A DNA stretch of 64,000 bases from Microbacterium kunmingense (GTDB lineage: Bacteria > Actinomycetota > Actinomycetes > Actinomycetales > Microbacteriaceae). Below are positions 52,280 through 60,236 of this stretch, in pieces. Numbering within the stretch: the stretch's first letter is position 1; each line of letters opens with the position of its first letter. The position numbers and the translations under genes are program-made. Location of the stretch: contig NZ_JAKNUS010000007.1 of NCBI RefSeq assembly GCF_023155745.1, forward strand, positions 62,001-126,000. The letters run 5' to 3'. The notes beneath the pieces were generated by a model. It did not search any database. It saw only the letters and a list, made by a program, of their open reading frames with translations, and was not told the DNA's origin.

Positions 52280-53980
52280 GTGACCACTGAGACGCGCGTG
52301 CTTTCAGGGCGATACCGCGTCGATGAGATCATCGGTCGCGGCGGAATGGCCACGGTGTACCGGGGCGAGGATCTGACGCTCGGTCGCCAGGTCGCGATCA
52401 AGATCCTCGACCGCGATCTCGCCGGCGACAACGCCTTCCGCACCCGGTTCCGGCTGGAGGCGCAGGCGGCGAGCCGCATGGCGAACCCCGCGATCGTGCG
52501 CGTGTACGACGCCGGCGAGGACTCCGAGTCCGGCGTCGACGGCGTGACGCGTCCGGTGCCCTTCATCGTGATGGAACTCGTGCGCGGGCGTCTGCTGAAG
52601 GACATCATCGCCGCGGGTCCGGTCCCGGTCTCCGACGCCGTGCGCTACGTCGACGGCATCCTCGAGGCCCTGGAGTACTCCCACCGTGCGGGGGTCGTCC
52701 ACCGCGACATCAAGCCCGGCAACGTCATGGTCACCGATGCCGGCCAGGTGAAGGTGATGGACTTCGGCATCGCCCGCGCGGTGTCCGATTCGTCGTCGAC
52801 GGTCGCCGAGACCACGCAGATCCTCGGCACCGCCGCCTATTTCTCGCCCGAGCAGGCCAAGGGCGAGCCGGTCGACGCGCGCGCCGACTTGTACTCGACG
52901 GGCGTCGTGCTCTACGAGCTCCTGACCGGACGGCAGCCCTTCCGCGGCGAGTCGCCCGTCGCGGTGGCGTACCAGCACGTCAGCGAGACGCCGCTCGCTC
53001 CCTCCGAGGTCGTCGAGACGGTACCCCGGGCCCTTGACACGGTCGTGCTGCGGGCGCTGGCGAAGGATCCGTTCCAGCGGTATCAGGATGCCGCGGGCTT
53101 CCGCGAGGCGCTGGATGCGACCATCGACGGTCGCACCCCCTCCAAGCGCCAGGTCGGCGCGCTCACGAGCGAGCTCTACGGCCCGAACCCTCGCGCCGCG
53201 GCTGAGACCGCGCGGTCGCTGCGCCAGCTCAGCACCGACACCACCATGAAGCGCACCCAGGCCGGACCCCCGGTCGCGTGGATCTGGGCGGGCGTCGCGC
53301 TCCTTGCCGTGCTGCTCATCTCCGTGCTCTTCTGGGTCGTCACGATCCAGCCGGCGAACGAGGTGCCCACGAGTGCTCGCATCGTCCCCGACGTGTCGGG
53401 GATGACCTATGAGCGCGCGGTCGAAGAGCTCGAAGCGCAGGACCTCGTGCCCTCTCAGCTCACCGAACCGAGCATCGACGTTCCCGAGGGCGCCGTCATC
53501 CGCACCGATCCCGCGTCGGGCCTCTCGGTCTCGCCCGGGCAGGGCGTGCTCGTCGTGGTGTCGGAGGGCCAGGATCTCTCGACCGTTCCCACCCTCGAGG
53601 GTCTGACGCGCGACGCCGCGGCTCAGGCCCTCGCCGACGCGGGGCTCCGCGTGGGAACGATCCGCACCGAGAACGATCCCGGACGCGAGGCGGGCATGGT
53701 GCTCTCGGCCGACCGCGATGCCGGGGTCGAGGTGCCCGCGGGCACCGTGGTGAACCTCGTCGTCGCCACGGGCAACGTCACCATCCTCGACTACCGCGGC
53801 TACACCGTCGAAGCCGCCACGCGCGAGCTGCAGTCCGAAGAGCTCGGCCTCACGGTCGAGACCGCCGAAGACCCCGGCTGCCCGGCCACGAACCCGGCGA
53901 CGGTGTCGCAGCAGTCCCTGGCGCCGGGCGATGTGCCGGTGCGCTCGACGATCACCCTGACGTACTGCACCGGCGGCTGA
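52280..53980 (+). CDS. pknB: Ser/Thr protein kinase PknB with PASTA domains
   Basis: The 566-residue protein has a kinase domain (about 9-275: GRGGMATVYRG, Lys41, [36 protein letters not shown]), one membrane helix (about 334-357) and three PASTA units (about 365-430, 435-498, 500-566) that end in ITLTYCTGG. PASTA units bind muropeptides or lipid II. Start is set to GTG 52280, five bases after AGGGGG; a GTG at 52274 overlaps that site. TAGGCT (52249-52254) is a -10 box of its own, so pknB can be transcribed apart from the 79-base gap after pknA. Confidence 0.95.
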   Translation: MTTETRVLSGRYRVDEIIGRGGMATVYRGEDLTLGRQVAIKILDRDLAGDNAFRTRFRLEAQAASRMANPAIVRVYDAGEDSESGVDGVTRPVPFIVMELVRGRLLKDIIAAGPVPVSDAVRYVDGILEALEYSHRAGVVHRDIKPGNVMVTDAGQVKVMDFGIARAVSDSSSTVAETTQILGTAAYFSPEQAKGEPVDARADLYSTGVVLYELLTGRQPFRGESPVAVAYQHVSETPLAPSEVVETVPRALDTVVLRALAKDPFQRYQDAAGFREALDATIDGRTPSKRQVGALTSELYGPNPRAAAETARSLRQLSTDTTMKRTQAGPPVAWIWAGVALLAVLLISVLFWVVTIQPANEVPTSARIVPDVSGMTYERAVEELEAQDLVPSQLTEPSIDVPEGAVIRTDPASGLSVSPGQGVLVVVSEGQDLSTVPTLEGLTRDAAAQALADAGLRVGTIRTENDPGREAGMVLSADRDAGVEVPAGTVVNLVVATGNVTILDYRGYTVEAATRELQSEELGLTVETAEDPGCPATNPATVSQQSLAPGDVPVRSTITLTYCTGG

Positions 53981-54052
53981 CGGCCCCGCGAGTCGGCCGC
54001 GCGGGCCGGGCCGGGGCATCCTGATGCCTCGCGCTTGCACGCTCGGCTCAGA

Positions 54053-54265
54053 CGCGTACATTCGGCCCGGACGCGTACATTCAGGCCGGAATCGTCCTCG
54101 CCTCAGCCGATCGTCCGCGTGCGGGCTGCTTCCGCCGCGACGTCTGGCCCGCGGCATCCGGATTCCTCGCGCGCGTACGTTCGGCTCGGACGAGTACGTT
54201 CGGGTCGGGATCGTCCTCGTCTCACCCGATCGTCCTCGTCTCAGCCGATCGTCCTCGTCTCAGCC
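54053..54265. repeat. Duplicated 64-bp block and 19-bp tandem repeats after pknB
   Basis: The 341-base gap between pknB (+) and the PabA-family gene (-) holds a 64-base block at 54053-54116 repeated with divergence at 54172-54235. Each block starts with two 19-base units (CGCGTACATTCGGCCCGGA type). From 54209 to 54265 three 19-base units GATCGTCCTCGTCTCA.CC follow directly; two are identical. The region has no recognisable coding sequence. Confidence 0.8.
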
Positions 54266-54321
54266 GATCCTCCGTGCGCGGGCGGGCGGCACGCGGCCAC
54301 GCACCGTCGGCGGAGACGTCG

Positions 54322-54966
54322 TCAGCGGCGCGGGCTGAGCTGGGCGCCGCGCTCCCCAGCCCCGGCGACGCCGAGCGTCTCGAGCCAGTTGCCGAGGAGG
54401 CGGTGCCCCCCGTCGGTGAGCACGCTCTCGGGGTGGAACTGCACACCGAGCACGGGCGCCGAGACATGGGCGATGCCCATGATCACCCCGCTGCCGGTCT
54501 CGGCGGTGACCTTCAACTCGCGCGGGAGCGTCTCGCGCTCGATGGCGAGCGAGTGGTACCGGGTGGCGGTGAAGGGATCGGCGAGCCCCTCGTACAGCGC
54601 ACTGCCGTCGTGTCGGACCTCCGAGGTCATCCCGTGCATCAGCTCGGGAGCGTGGCCGACCCGCGCGCCGAACGCCTCGGCGATGGCCTGGTGACCGAGA
54701 CACACCCCGAGAAGCGGGATGCCACGGGCAGACGCGGCGCGGACGACATCGACCGACGCCCCCGCGTCGGCGGGAGCGCCGGGGCCGGGGGAGACGAGGA
54801 TGCCGCGGTATCCCCCGAGGGCGTCGCCGTCGCCCGCCTCGAGTGCCGCCGCGTCGAGCGCGTCGGCCTCGACCATCCGGGTGGTGACGCCGAGTTGGTG
54901 GAGGTACCCGACGAGGGTGTGGACGAAGCTGTCGTGGTTGTCGACGACGAGCACATCGGCCGTCAC
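54322..54966 (-). CDS. pabA: Class I glutamine amidotransferase, PabA/TrpG
   Basis: The 214-residue protein has the glutaminase triad: Cys in GVCLGHQAIAE near 82-92, and His and Glu in LGVQFHPESVL near 188. Start VLVVDNHDSFVHTLVGYL is typical of the amidotransferase subunit of anthranilate or aminodeoxychorismate synthase. In mycobacteria a gene labelled trpG holds the same place next to pknB. The GTG start overlaps the stop of the small upstream membrane protein gene (GTGA). Which synthase it serves cannot be told. Confidence 0.92.
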   Translation of the reverse strand: MTADVLVVDNHDSFVHTLVGYLHQLGVTTRMVEADALDAAALEAGDGDALGGYRGILVSPGPGAPADAGASVDVVRAASARGIPLLGVCLGHQAIAEAFGARVGHAPELMHGMTSEVRHDGSALYEGLADPFTATRYHSLAIERETLPRELKVTAETGSGVIMGIAHVSAPVLGVQFHPESVLTDGGHRLLGNWLETLGVAGAGERGAQLSPRR

Positions 54967-55118
54967 TCGACCGTCACTTCCTGCGGATTGACGAACTGGC
55001 TCACCCACGGGAAGGCGTAGAAGAACAGGCCGTAGAGGACCGCCGCCACCAGCACGATGACGATGAACAGCCGCACCCACCAGGGTCCGGGAAGAACGCG
55101 CCAGAACGCGGCGTACAT
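54963..55118 (-). CDS. Small membrane protein between sortase and pabA
   Basis: The 51-residue protein has one membrane helix (about 15-38) after FWRVLPGPWWVRLF and a polar tail NPQEVTVE. Its ATG overlaps the sortase stop and its own stop overlaps the pabA start, so it is translated with both. Small single-pass proteins occur in this place of the cluster in related actinobacteria; function is not known. Confidence 0.8.
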   Translation of the reverse strand: MYAAFWRVLPGPWWVRLFIVIVLVAAVLYGLFFYAFPWVSQFVNPQEVTVE

Positions 55119-55972
55119 CAGCTGACCCCCTCGGTGAGCGACGCGGGCGGTCCGTCGGCGTACGGCTGGAACGACTCGAAGACGCCGTAGGCGACGATGC
55201 GCTCGGCGAGGGAGAACATCGGACTGCAACTGGTCATCGTGATGTAGCGCCCGTTGGCGGGCACGTCGGGCATCTGCGGCACGGGGAGGAGCACCTCGAC
55301 CTCATCGGGGGTGACGTACTCGAGGGTGCGGAACCGGTAGGTGTACCACCCCGCCGGCGTCTCGATCACGATCGCGTCGCCGACGTGGAGTTCGGCGATC
55401 CGTTTGAACGGCGCGCCGTAGGTGGTGCGGTGCCCGGCGACGGCGAAGTTGCCGACCTCCCCGGGCATCTTGCTTCCGGGGTAGTGGCCGATGCGGAAGT
55501 TGTCGAGGGTGCCCGCGCGCGTGACCCCGCCCGCCATGGTCCAGGCGTAGTCGGCGCCGAAACGCGGGATGCGCATGATCGCGAAGTCCTCGGTGCCGGT
55601 CGGCTCCGGGAGGATCACCGGCTCCGGCGGAGCAGCCTCGGCGGCCGGCTCTTCGGTCGGCGCCGGCGTCGTCTCGGGGAGACTCTCCTGGAACTGCTCG
55701 GCCCACTGCTCCGACAGCTCCTGCCCCTCGGCGTTGGCCTGCGCGCCGAAGATGAGGTCGCCAAGGTACATCTGCCACCCGACATAGAGGAGCGTCAGCA
55801 CGCCGGCGGTGATGAGCAGCTCGCCGAACACCCCGACGATCGAGACCCGCTGTCGCGGCTTGGCGTGGCGCGGCGCTTTCCCGGAAGGAGGCGCCTGCGG
55901 CGGAGCGGCACGCGCGGTGCGATCGCGGCGCAGGGCCGGCTCGGTCATCCGCTCGTCGCGCTCGTCACCCAC
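55118..55972 (-). CDS. Class E sortase
   Basis: The 284-residue protein has a basic cytoplasmic N-terminus, one membrane helix (about 45-70) and a sortase domain: LDNFRIGHYPGSKMPGEVGN, FAVAGHRTTYGAPFKRI with the catalytic His, and TMTSCSPMFS with the catalytic Cys; the Arg lies in AERIVAYG. Class E sortases attach cell-wall proteins with LAxTG-type signals. On the minus strand TACAAT (55984-55979) ends six bases before GTG 55972, predicting leaderless expression; ATG 55948 would be an alternative start. It is divergent from crgA. Confidence 0.92.
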   Translation of the reverse strand: MGDERDERMTEPALRRDRTARAAPPQAPPSGKAPRHAKPRQRVSIVGVFGELLITAGVLTLLYVGWQMYLGDLIFGAQANAEGQELSEQWAEQFQESLPETTPAPTEEPAAEAAPPEPVILPEPTGTEDFAIMRIPRFGADYAWTMAGGVTRAGTLDNFRIGHYPGSKMPGEVGNFAVAGHRTTYGAPFKRIAELHVGDAIVIETPAGWYTYRFRTLEYVTPDEVEVLLPVPQMPDVPANGRYITMTSCSPMFSLAERIVAYGVFESFQPYADGPPASLTEGVS

Positions 55973-55978
55973 GGTGCG

Positions 55979-56020
55979 ATTGTAGCCATCTCTCGCTGGG
56001 ATCCCGCTGGCGGATAGAAT
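55979..56020. promoter_or_regulatory. Divergent leaderless promoters of sortase and crgA
   Basis: TACAAT on the minus strand (55984-55979) and TAGAAT on the plus strand (56015-56020) each end six bases before a start codon (GTG 55972 and ATG 56027). Neither leaves room for a ribosome-binding site. Confidence 0.7.
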
Positions 56021-56026
56021 GGGGCC

Positions 56027-56266
56027 ATGGCACGCTCAGGCAGGGACGACGACACGCTCATCGAGCGCGCGGAGGGCGAAGCGGCCCCCAACCCGGTGTG
56101 GTTCAAGCCGATCATGATCGGCCTCATGCTGATCGGACTCGTGTGGGTCCTCGTCTTCTACATCAGCGGCATGCAGTGGCCGATCCCCGGCATCGCCGCC
56201 TGGAACCTCCCGATCGGCTTCGGCATCGCGTTCATCGGGTTCCTGATGACCACACGCTGGCGCTGA
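56027..56266 (+). CDS. crgA: Cell division protein CrgA
   Basis: The 79-residue protein starts with an acidic and polar head, then two membrane helices (about 27-48 and 59-76), with the CrgA motif NPVWFKPIMIGLMLIGLVWV and WPIPGIAAWNLPIGFG between and in them. CrgA recruits and regulates FtsZ, FtsQ and PbpA at the septum in actinobacteria. It stands divergent to the sortase-pabA unit, in the same order as around pknB in mycobacteria and streptomycetes. Confidence 0.94.
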   Translation: MARSGRDDDTLIERAEGEAAPNPVWFKPIMIGLMLIGLVWVLVFYISGMQWPIPGIAAWNLPIGFGIAFIGFLMTTRWR

Positions 56267-56285
56267 CCTAATTACACCGGTGTCA

Positions 56286-56307
56286 TTCATCCCCAACTGG
56301 GGATGAA
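56286..56307. terminator. 10-bp hairpin between crgA and rhomboid gene
   Basis: TTCATCCCCA and TGGGGATGAA (10-bp arms, 2-base loop) lie between converging genes. It is preceded by the 10-base palindrome ACACCGGTGT (56274-56283). Confidence 0.65.
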
Positions 56308-56309
56308 CC

Positions 56310-56318
56310 TGTGGATAA
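56310..56318 (-). other. Consensus DnaA box
   Basis: TGTGGATAA on the plus strand is TTATCCACA on the minus strand, the exact consensus DnaA binding site. It is isolated, and a single box can occur by chance, although the site is rich in A/T for this genome and the neighbourhood is origin-proximal by gene order. Confidence 0.5.
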
Positions 56319-56324
56319 GTCCGC

Positions 56325-57206
56325 TCAGAAGTACAGCACGGGCGGCACCAGCAGCAGCGCCAGCAGTCCGACGGTGAGCGTGATCAGCAGCGCGATTTGC
56401 AGAGGTCGGCGCGAGCGCGCTCGCGTCTGGGTGAGGATGACCGCGACGAGCAGTCCCGCGATCAACCCGCCGACGTGCGCCTGCCAGGAGATGTTGAACC
56501 CCGGGATGAATCCGATCACCAGGTTGATGCCGAGGACGATCGCGATCCCCGTCACGGGCGCACCGAGGTGACGACCGATGATCAGCAGGGCACCGAAGAG
56601 GCCGAACACCGCACCCGATGCGCCGACGACCGGCGTGCCGAACGACAGCAGCGCCACCGCCACCGAGCCGCCGAGGGTGCTGATGAGGTAGAGGGCGATG
56701 AAGCGCCACCGGCCGAGGAGCGGTTCGAGACTGCGCCCGATGAGCCAGAGCGCGAGCATGTTCAGACCGATGTGCCAGAAGCCGGAGTGCACGAGCGACA
56801 CCGTCAGCAGGCGCCACGGCTGGAAGACTCCGAACGCCTCAGGGTAGAGGGTCGGCGCCCAGAACGACAGGGTGTCGGTGACCGTCCCGCCGAACCCGGG
56901 GATCAGCGAGATCAGATAGACCAGCGCGGTGATGCCGATGATCGCGTAGGTGGCGAGCGGTCGGGTGTCGCCGACGGCCACGGTCGCGGGGCGTCGGGCC
57001 CACCGCCGCTCGGCCTTCTTCTGCGCGGGAGTGCGTGAGGCCTGCTGCTGCGCGAGGCACTCGGGGCAGATCACGCCGACGGGCGCCTGGATCTGGCACT
57101 CCGGGCAGATGGTGCGCAGGCACCGCTGACACAGGACGAAGCTCTGCCGATCGGGATGCCGGTAGCAGAAGTTGTCGCTGTTGCGACGAAGGTCGTCGGA
57201 GCTCAC
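56325..57206 (-). CDS. Rhomboid intramembrane protease with N-terminal zinc-ribbon
   Basis: The 293-residue protein begins with a zinc-finger-like module (about 14-50: CYRHPDR, LCQRCLRTICPECQIQ, VICPECL). Six or seven membrane helices follow, with HSGFWHIGLNM (about 140-150), catalytic Ser197 in GASGAVFG and His244 in WQAHVGG. It cleaves unknown substrates in the membrane. The GTG start lies 23 bases after the ppiA stop, so the two form an operon in the order ppiA-rhomboid; this pairing is widely conserved in actinobacteria next to crgA. Confidence 0.93.
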   Translation of the reverse strand: MSSDDLRRNSDNFCYRHPDRQSFVLCQRCLRTICPECQIQAPVGVICPECLAQQQASRTPAQKKAERRWARRPATVAVGDTRPLATYAIIGITALVYLISLIPGFGGTVTDTLSFWAPTLYPEAFGVFQPWRLLTVSLVHSGFWHIGLNMLALWLIGRSLEPLLGRWRFIALYLISTLGGSVAVALLSFGTPVVGASGAVFGLFGALLIIGRHLGAPVTGIAIVLGINLVIGFIPGFNISWQAHVGGLIAGLLVAVILTQTRARSRRPLQIALLITLTVGLLALLLVPPVLYF

Positions 57207-57229
57207 GTCCGTGTCAGCGGCGCCGCCGC

Positions 57230-57787
<558 letters not shown>

Positions 57788-57888
57788 GAGTACATTCTTT
57801 CAGAGTCCCGTGCAAGCCCTGGCGGTCGGAGGGCAGTCTGGCAAGATGGACGAAACGTCCGATCACGCCTGTCCAGAGGGAGGGCCCC

Positions 57889-58473
57889 GTGAGCCTCAGC
57901 CGTAAGCGCAAGAAGGAACTCCGCAAGCTTCAGCGTGAAGCCAACAACCTGTGGGAGTCGCAGCAGGTGCTCGTGGGCCAGGCGGCGAACGTCGCCCGTG
58001 AGGCCGGCCGTCAGCTCGGCAAGTACGGCCGCGAAGACCTCGGTCCGCAGGTGCAGGCGACGTACGGCAAGTACGCCGAGCCGTACATCACCAAGAGCCT
58101 GGACGTCTCGCGCGACGTGCTGACCCACCGTGTGATTCCCGCCACCGGCGCCGTTGTCGGCTCGGCACTGTCGGTGTGGGATGCCGCGAACGACACCCGC
58201 GTCAAGCTCGCCAAGGGCAAGGGTCTGTCGCTGCCCGACTCGAAGACCTACTCGAAGAAGGCCGAGAAGTACGGCAAGGACGCCACCAAGGCGCTGTCGA
58301 AGAAGTTCTCGGCGCTCGAGCCCAAGAAGCAGGGCATGGGTGCCGGTGGGGTCATCGCGATCATCCTCGGTGTCGCCGCTGCTGCGGGTGTGCTCTACGC
58401 CGCGTGGCAGACGTTGCGCGCCGACGACGAGCTCTGGGTGGCCGACGACCCGCTGCGCGCCCCCGACGCTTGA
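57889..58473 (+). CDS. Unknown basic protein with C-terminal membrane helix
   Basis: The 194-residue protein starts with a very basic stretch (MSLSRKRKKELRKLQREANN), continues with amphipathic helices and ends with one membrane helix (about 152-173) and a short acidic tail. It is Lys-rich, unusual in this GC-rich genome (SKKAEKYGKDATKALSKKFS). It is conserved in Microbacteriaceae at this place under names such as hypothetical protein or DNA helicase, but no helicase motif is visible. GTG 57889 follows GGGAGGG. The next gene overlaps its stop. Confidence 0.75.
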   Translation: MSLSRKRKKELRKLQREANNLWESQQVLVGQAANVAREAGRQLGKYGREDLGPQVQATYGKYAEPYITKSLDVSRDVLTHRVIPATGAVVGSALSVWDAANDTRVKLAKGKGLSLPDSKTYSKKAEKYGKDATKALSKKFSALEPKKQGMGAGGVIAIILGVAAAAGVLYAAWQTLRADDELWVADDPLRAPDA

Positions 58474-58949
58474 CCTCAGCGCTCGAACACGTGAGAGAGG
58501 CCGCGCAGGCGCGCGGCCTCTCTGTCGAATTCCGCGAGCGGCCGGCGGCGAAGACTTTGCCCGAGGCGGCCGAGCTTCTCGGCATCCCTCCCGCGGGCAT
58601 CGTGAAGACGCTCGTGGTCAAGCGAGCGGACGACTCGTACCTGTTCGTCCTGGTGCCGGGGGATCGCGCGATCTCGTGGCCGAAGCTGCGTGCCGTCGTC
58701 GGCGTCAATCGTCTGAAGCTCCCCGACCCGGATGCCGCGCTGGCGGCCACCGGCTACGAACGGGGGACGATCGTTCCCATCGGAAGCAGCACGGAGTGGC
58801 CGATCTATGCCGACGAGCGCATCGTCGGTCAGCGGATCGCGATGGGCGCCGGTGCCCACGGGTACAGCCTGTTCGTCGACGCCGACGCCCTGATCGCCGC
58901 CTACGGTGCCACGGTCGCCGACATCTCGCAGCCGGCGGAGGGCACCTAG
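58470..58949 (+). CDS. YbaK/EbsC family aminoacyl-tRNA deacylase
   Basis: The 159-residue protein has the YbaK/ProX fold: LPEAAELLGIPPAGIVKTLV near 28-47, conserved Lys and the LVPGDRAISWPKL and GHS-like GAGAHGYSLFVDADAL segments. The family removes wrong amino acids (such as Cys or Ala) from tRNA-Pro, or related tRNAs. I take TTG 58470 as start because its last bases overlap the stop of the preceding gene (TTGA), the same arrangement as the ATGA overlaps elsewhere in the window; GTG 58491 is an alternative. Its stop overlaps the NUDIX gene by four bases on the opposite strand. Confidence 0.82.
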   Translation: MTSALEHVREAAQARGLSVEFRERPAAKTLPEAAELLGIPPAGIVKTLVVKRADDSYLFVLVPGDRAISWPKLRAVVGVNRLKLPDPDAALAATGYERGTIVPIGSSTEWPIYADERIVGQRIAMGAGAHGYSLFVDADALIAAYGATVADISQPAEGT

Positions 58950-59404
58950 CCCGACGCTGCAGCGAGACTCGGTCCTTCGTCGGTGAGCCCCGCCAGACCG
59001 AGGGCGACGTCCACCAGTCGCACGTGTTGCAGCTGACCCACCTCACTGAGGGCGAACCATCCCGCCCTGTCGGTGCTGCCGCCGATCTCGTGCCGCAACG
59101 TGCCCCCGGTGATGTGGGCGCGGTAGACGATCTGCAGGGTATGGAGCGGCTCAGTGGCGCCGGGCGTGATGCGGCGATTGCCGGGGATGACGCGGGAGTT
59201 GATGCCCAGCAGCTCGTCGAGTTCGACGTCGAAGCCGGTCTCCTCCCGCACTTCGCGACGAGCAGCCGCCGCCGGGTCCTCACCGGGCTCGAGGCCGCCG
59301 CCGGGAAGTGTCCAGGCCGCGCGGCGCCCCTCGTTCCAGTGTGCGAGGAGAAGGCGATCCGCGTCGTCCACGACGACCGCGTACGCGGCGACGCGCAGGT
59401 CCAT
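58946..59404 (-). CDS. NUDIX hydrolase
   Basis: The 152-residue protein carries the complete NUDIX box G-x5-E-x7-REUxEExGU as GGGLEPGEDPAAAARREVRE followed by ETGF, near residues 35-58. It probably hydrolyses a nucleoside diphosphate derivative; no further specificity is visible. TAGGGT (59416-59411, minus strand) ends six bases before the ATG at 59404, so the message is probably leaderless. Confidence 0.92.
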   Translation of the reverse strand: MDLRVAAYAVVVDDADRLLLAHWNEGRRAAWTLPGGGLEPGEDPAAAARREVREETGFDVELDELLGINSRVIPGNRRITPGATEPLHTLQIVYRAHITGGTLRHEIGGSTDRAGWFALSEVGQLQHVRLVDVALGLAGLTDEGPSLAAASG

Positions 59405-59482
59405 ACGACGACCCTAGATCAGCGGAACCGCCTCCCCGCCGTCATCCCGCCGACTCGCTCCCGGATCGGGGCGGCTTCTTTC

Positions 59483-59511
59483 GTTCGGGGCGGAGGAATC
59501 ACGCCCCGAAC
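59483..59511. terminator. 10-bp hairpin between NUDIX and the tRNA genes
   Basis: GTTCGGGGCG (59483-59492) and CGCCCCGAAC (59502-59511) pair perfectly around 9 bases. It lies downstream of the tRNA terminator on the minus strand and upstream of NUDIX, so it may be a second stop for read-through. Confidence 0.5.
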
Positions 59512-59558
59512 GGATTCGCACGCCCCAAACGCCGCGCGGGCGTCGCGAGATGGCCGGA

Positions 59559-59601
59559 AACGCAGGAAGGGCCGACCCTTTGGGCCGGCCCTTCCTGCGT
59601 T
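59559..59601 (-). terminator. 16-bp terminator after tRNA-Ala
   Basis: Arms 59559-59574 and 59586-59601 pair over 16 bases with an 11-base loop. On the minus strand it begins two bases after the tRNA-Ala 3' end and is followed by TTTCC. Confidence 0.85.
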
Positions 59602-59602
59602 G

Positions 59603-59675
59603 TGGAGCCTAGGAGATTCGAACTCCTGACATCCTGCTTGCAAAGCAGGCGCTCTACCAACTGAGCTAAGGCCCC
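59603..59675 (-). tRNA. tRNA-Ala(TGC)
   Basis: The 73-base gene on the minus strand starts GGGGCCTTAGCTCAGTTGG, has anticodon loop TTTGCAA (anticodon TGC), T-arm CAGGAGTTCGAATCTCCT and ends with discriminator A without an encoded CCA. It is 13 bases downstream of tRNA-Ile. Confidence 0.97.
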
Positions 59676-59688
59676 GGGGCAGGGATGG

Positions 59689-59762
59689 TGGGGCTACCAG
59701 GACTTGAACCTGGGACCTCTTCATTATCAGTGAAGCGCTCTAACCGCCTGAGCTATAGCCCC
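59689..59762 (-). tRNA. tRNA-Ile(GAT)
   Basis: The 74-base gene on the minus strand starts GGGGCTATAGCTCAGGCGG, with anticodon loop CTGATAA (GAT) and T-arm CCAGGTTCAAGTCCTGG. The bases at 59688-59686 after the discriminator encode CCA. Together with tRNA-Ala it follows gyrA-DUF3566, as in many actinobacteria. Confidence 0.97.
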
Positions 59763-59831
59763 GATCGTGACGACGACTCGCGTCGTCAACCTCCAAGAGA
59801 TTACCGGACGCGCCCGGTTTTCTCGAATCGG

Positions 59832-60236
59832 TCAGTTGGAGGTGAAGCCGACCAGCAGACCGCCGGTCACCTTCACCGCGAGGTTGTAGATGCCGGCCAT
59901 CACCGCGCCGAGCACCGTGACCACGACGAGGTTCAGGATGCCGACGACCGCCGCGAACGCCAGCACCTGGGGAAGGCCCAGGAACTGTGCGAGCACGAAG
60001 CCTCCGTCGGTGAAGCTCGCGAGCAGCTCGTCGACCTCGGCGATCAGCCCGGTGGTCGACACCACGAGGTAGATCATCACCAGCGAAACCACCGTGACGA
60101 TCGCCACAGCCACCGCCGCGAGGAAGGACAGCTTGACCGCCGACCAGAAGTCGACGTACACCAGCCGCAGGCGCACCTGCTTGGCGCTGGTCTTGCTGCT
60201 GGATTTCCGGGCGAGCTTGTCGGCTACCGTGCTCAT
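59832..60236 (-). CDS. DUF3566 membrane protein
   Basis: The 134-residue protein has a basic N-terminus ([20 protein letters not shown]) and two membrane helices (about 35-60 and 85-115), matching DUF3566, a family found only in actinobacteria directly after gyrA. Its ATG overlaps the gyrA stop by four bases. Function is unknown; co-expression with gyrase is clear. Confidence 0.92.
   Translation of the reverse strand: MSTVADKLARKSSSKTSAKQVRLRLVYVDFWSAVKLSFLAAVAVAIVTVVSLVMIYLVVSTTGLIAEVDELLASFTDGGFVLAQFLGLPQVLAFAAVVGILNLVVVTVLGAVMAGIYNLAVKVTGGLLVGFTSN

Noticed and set aside
54209-54265. Possible CRISPR array from three identical-looking units
   Set aside because: Units of 19 bases follow each other without spacers and no cas gene is in the window.
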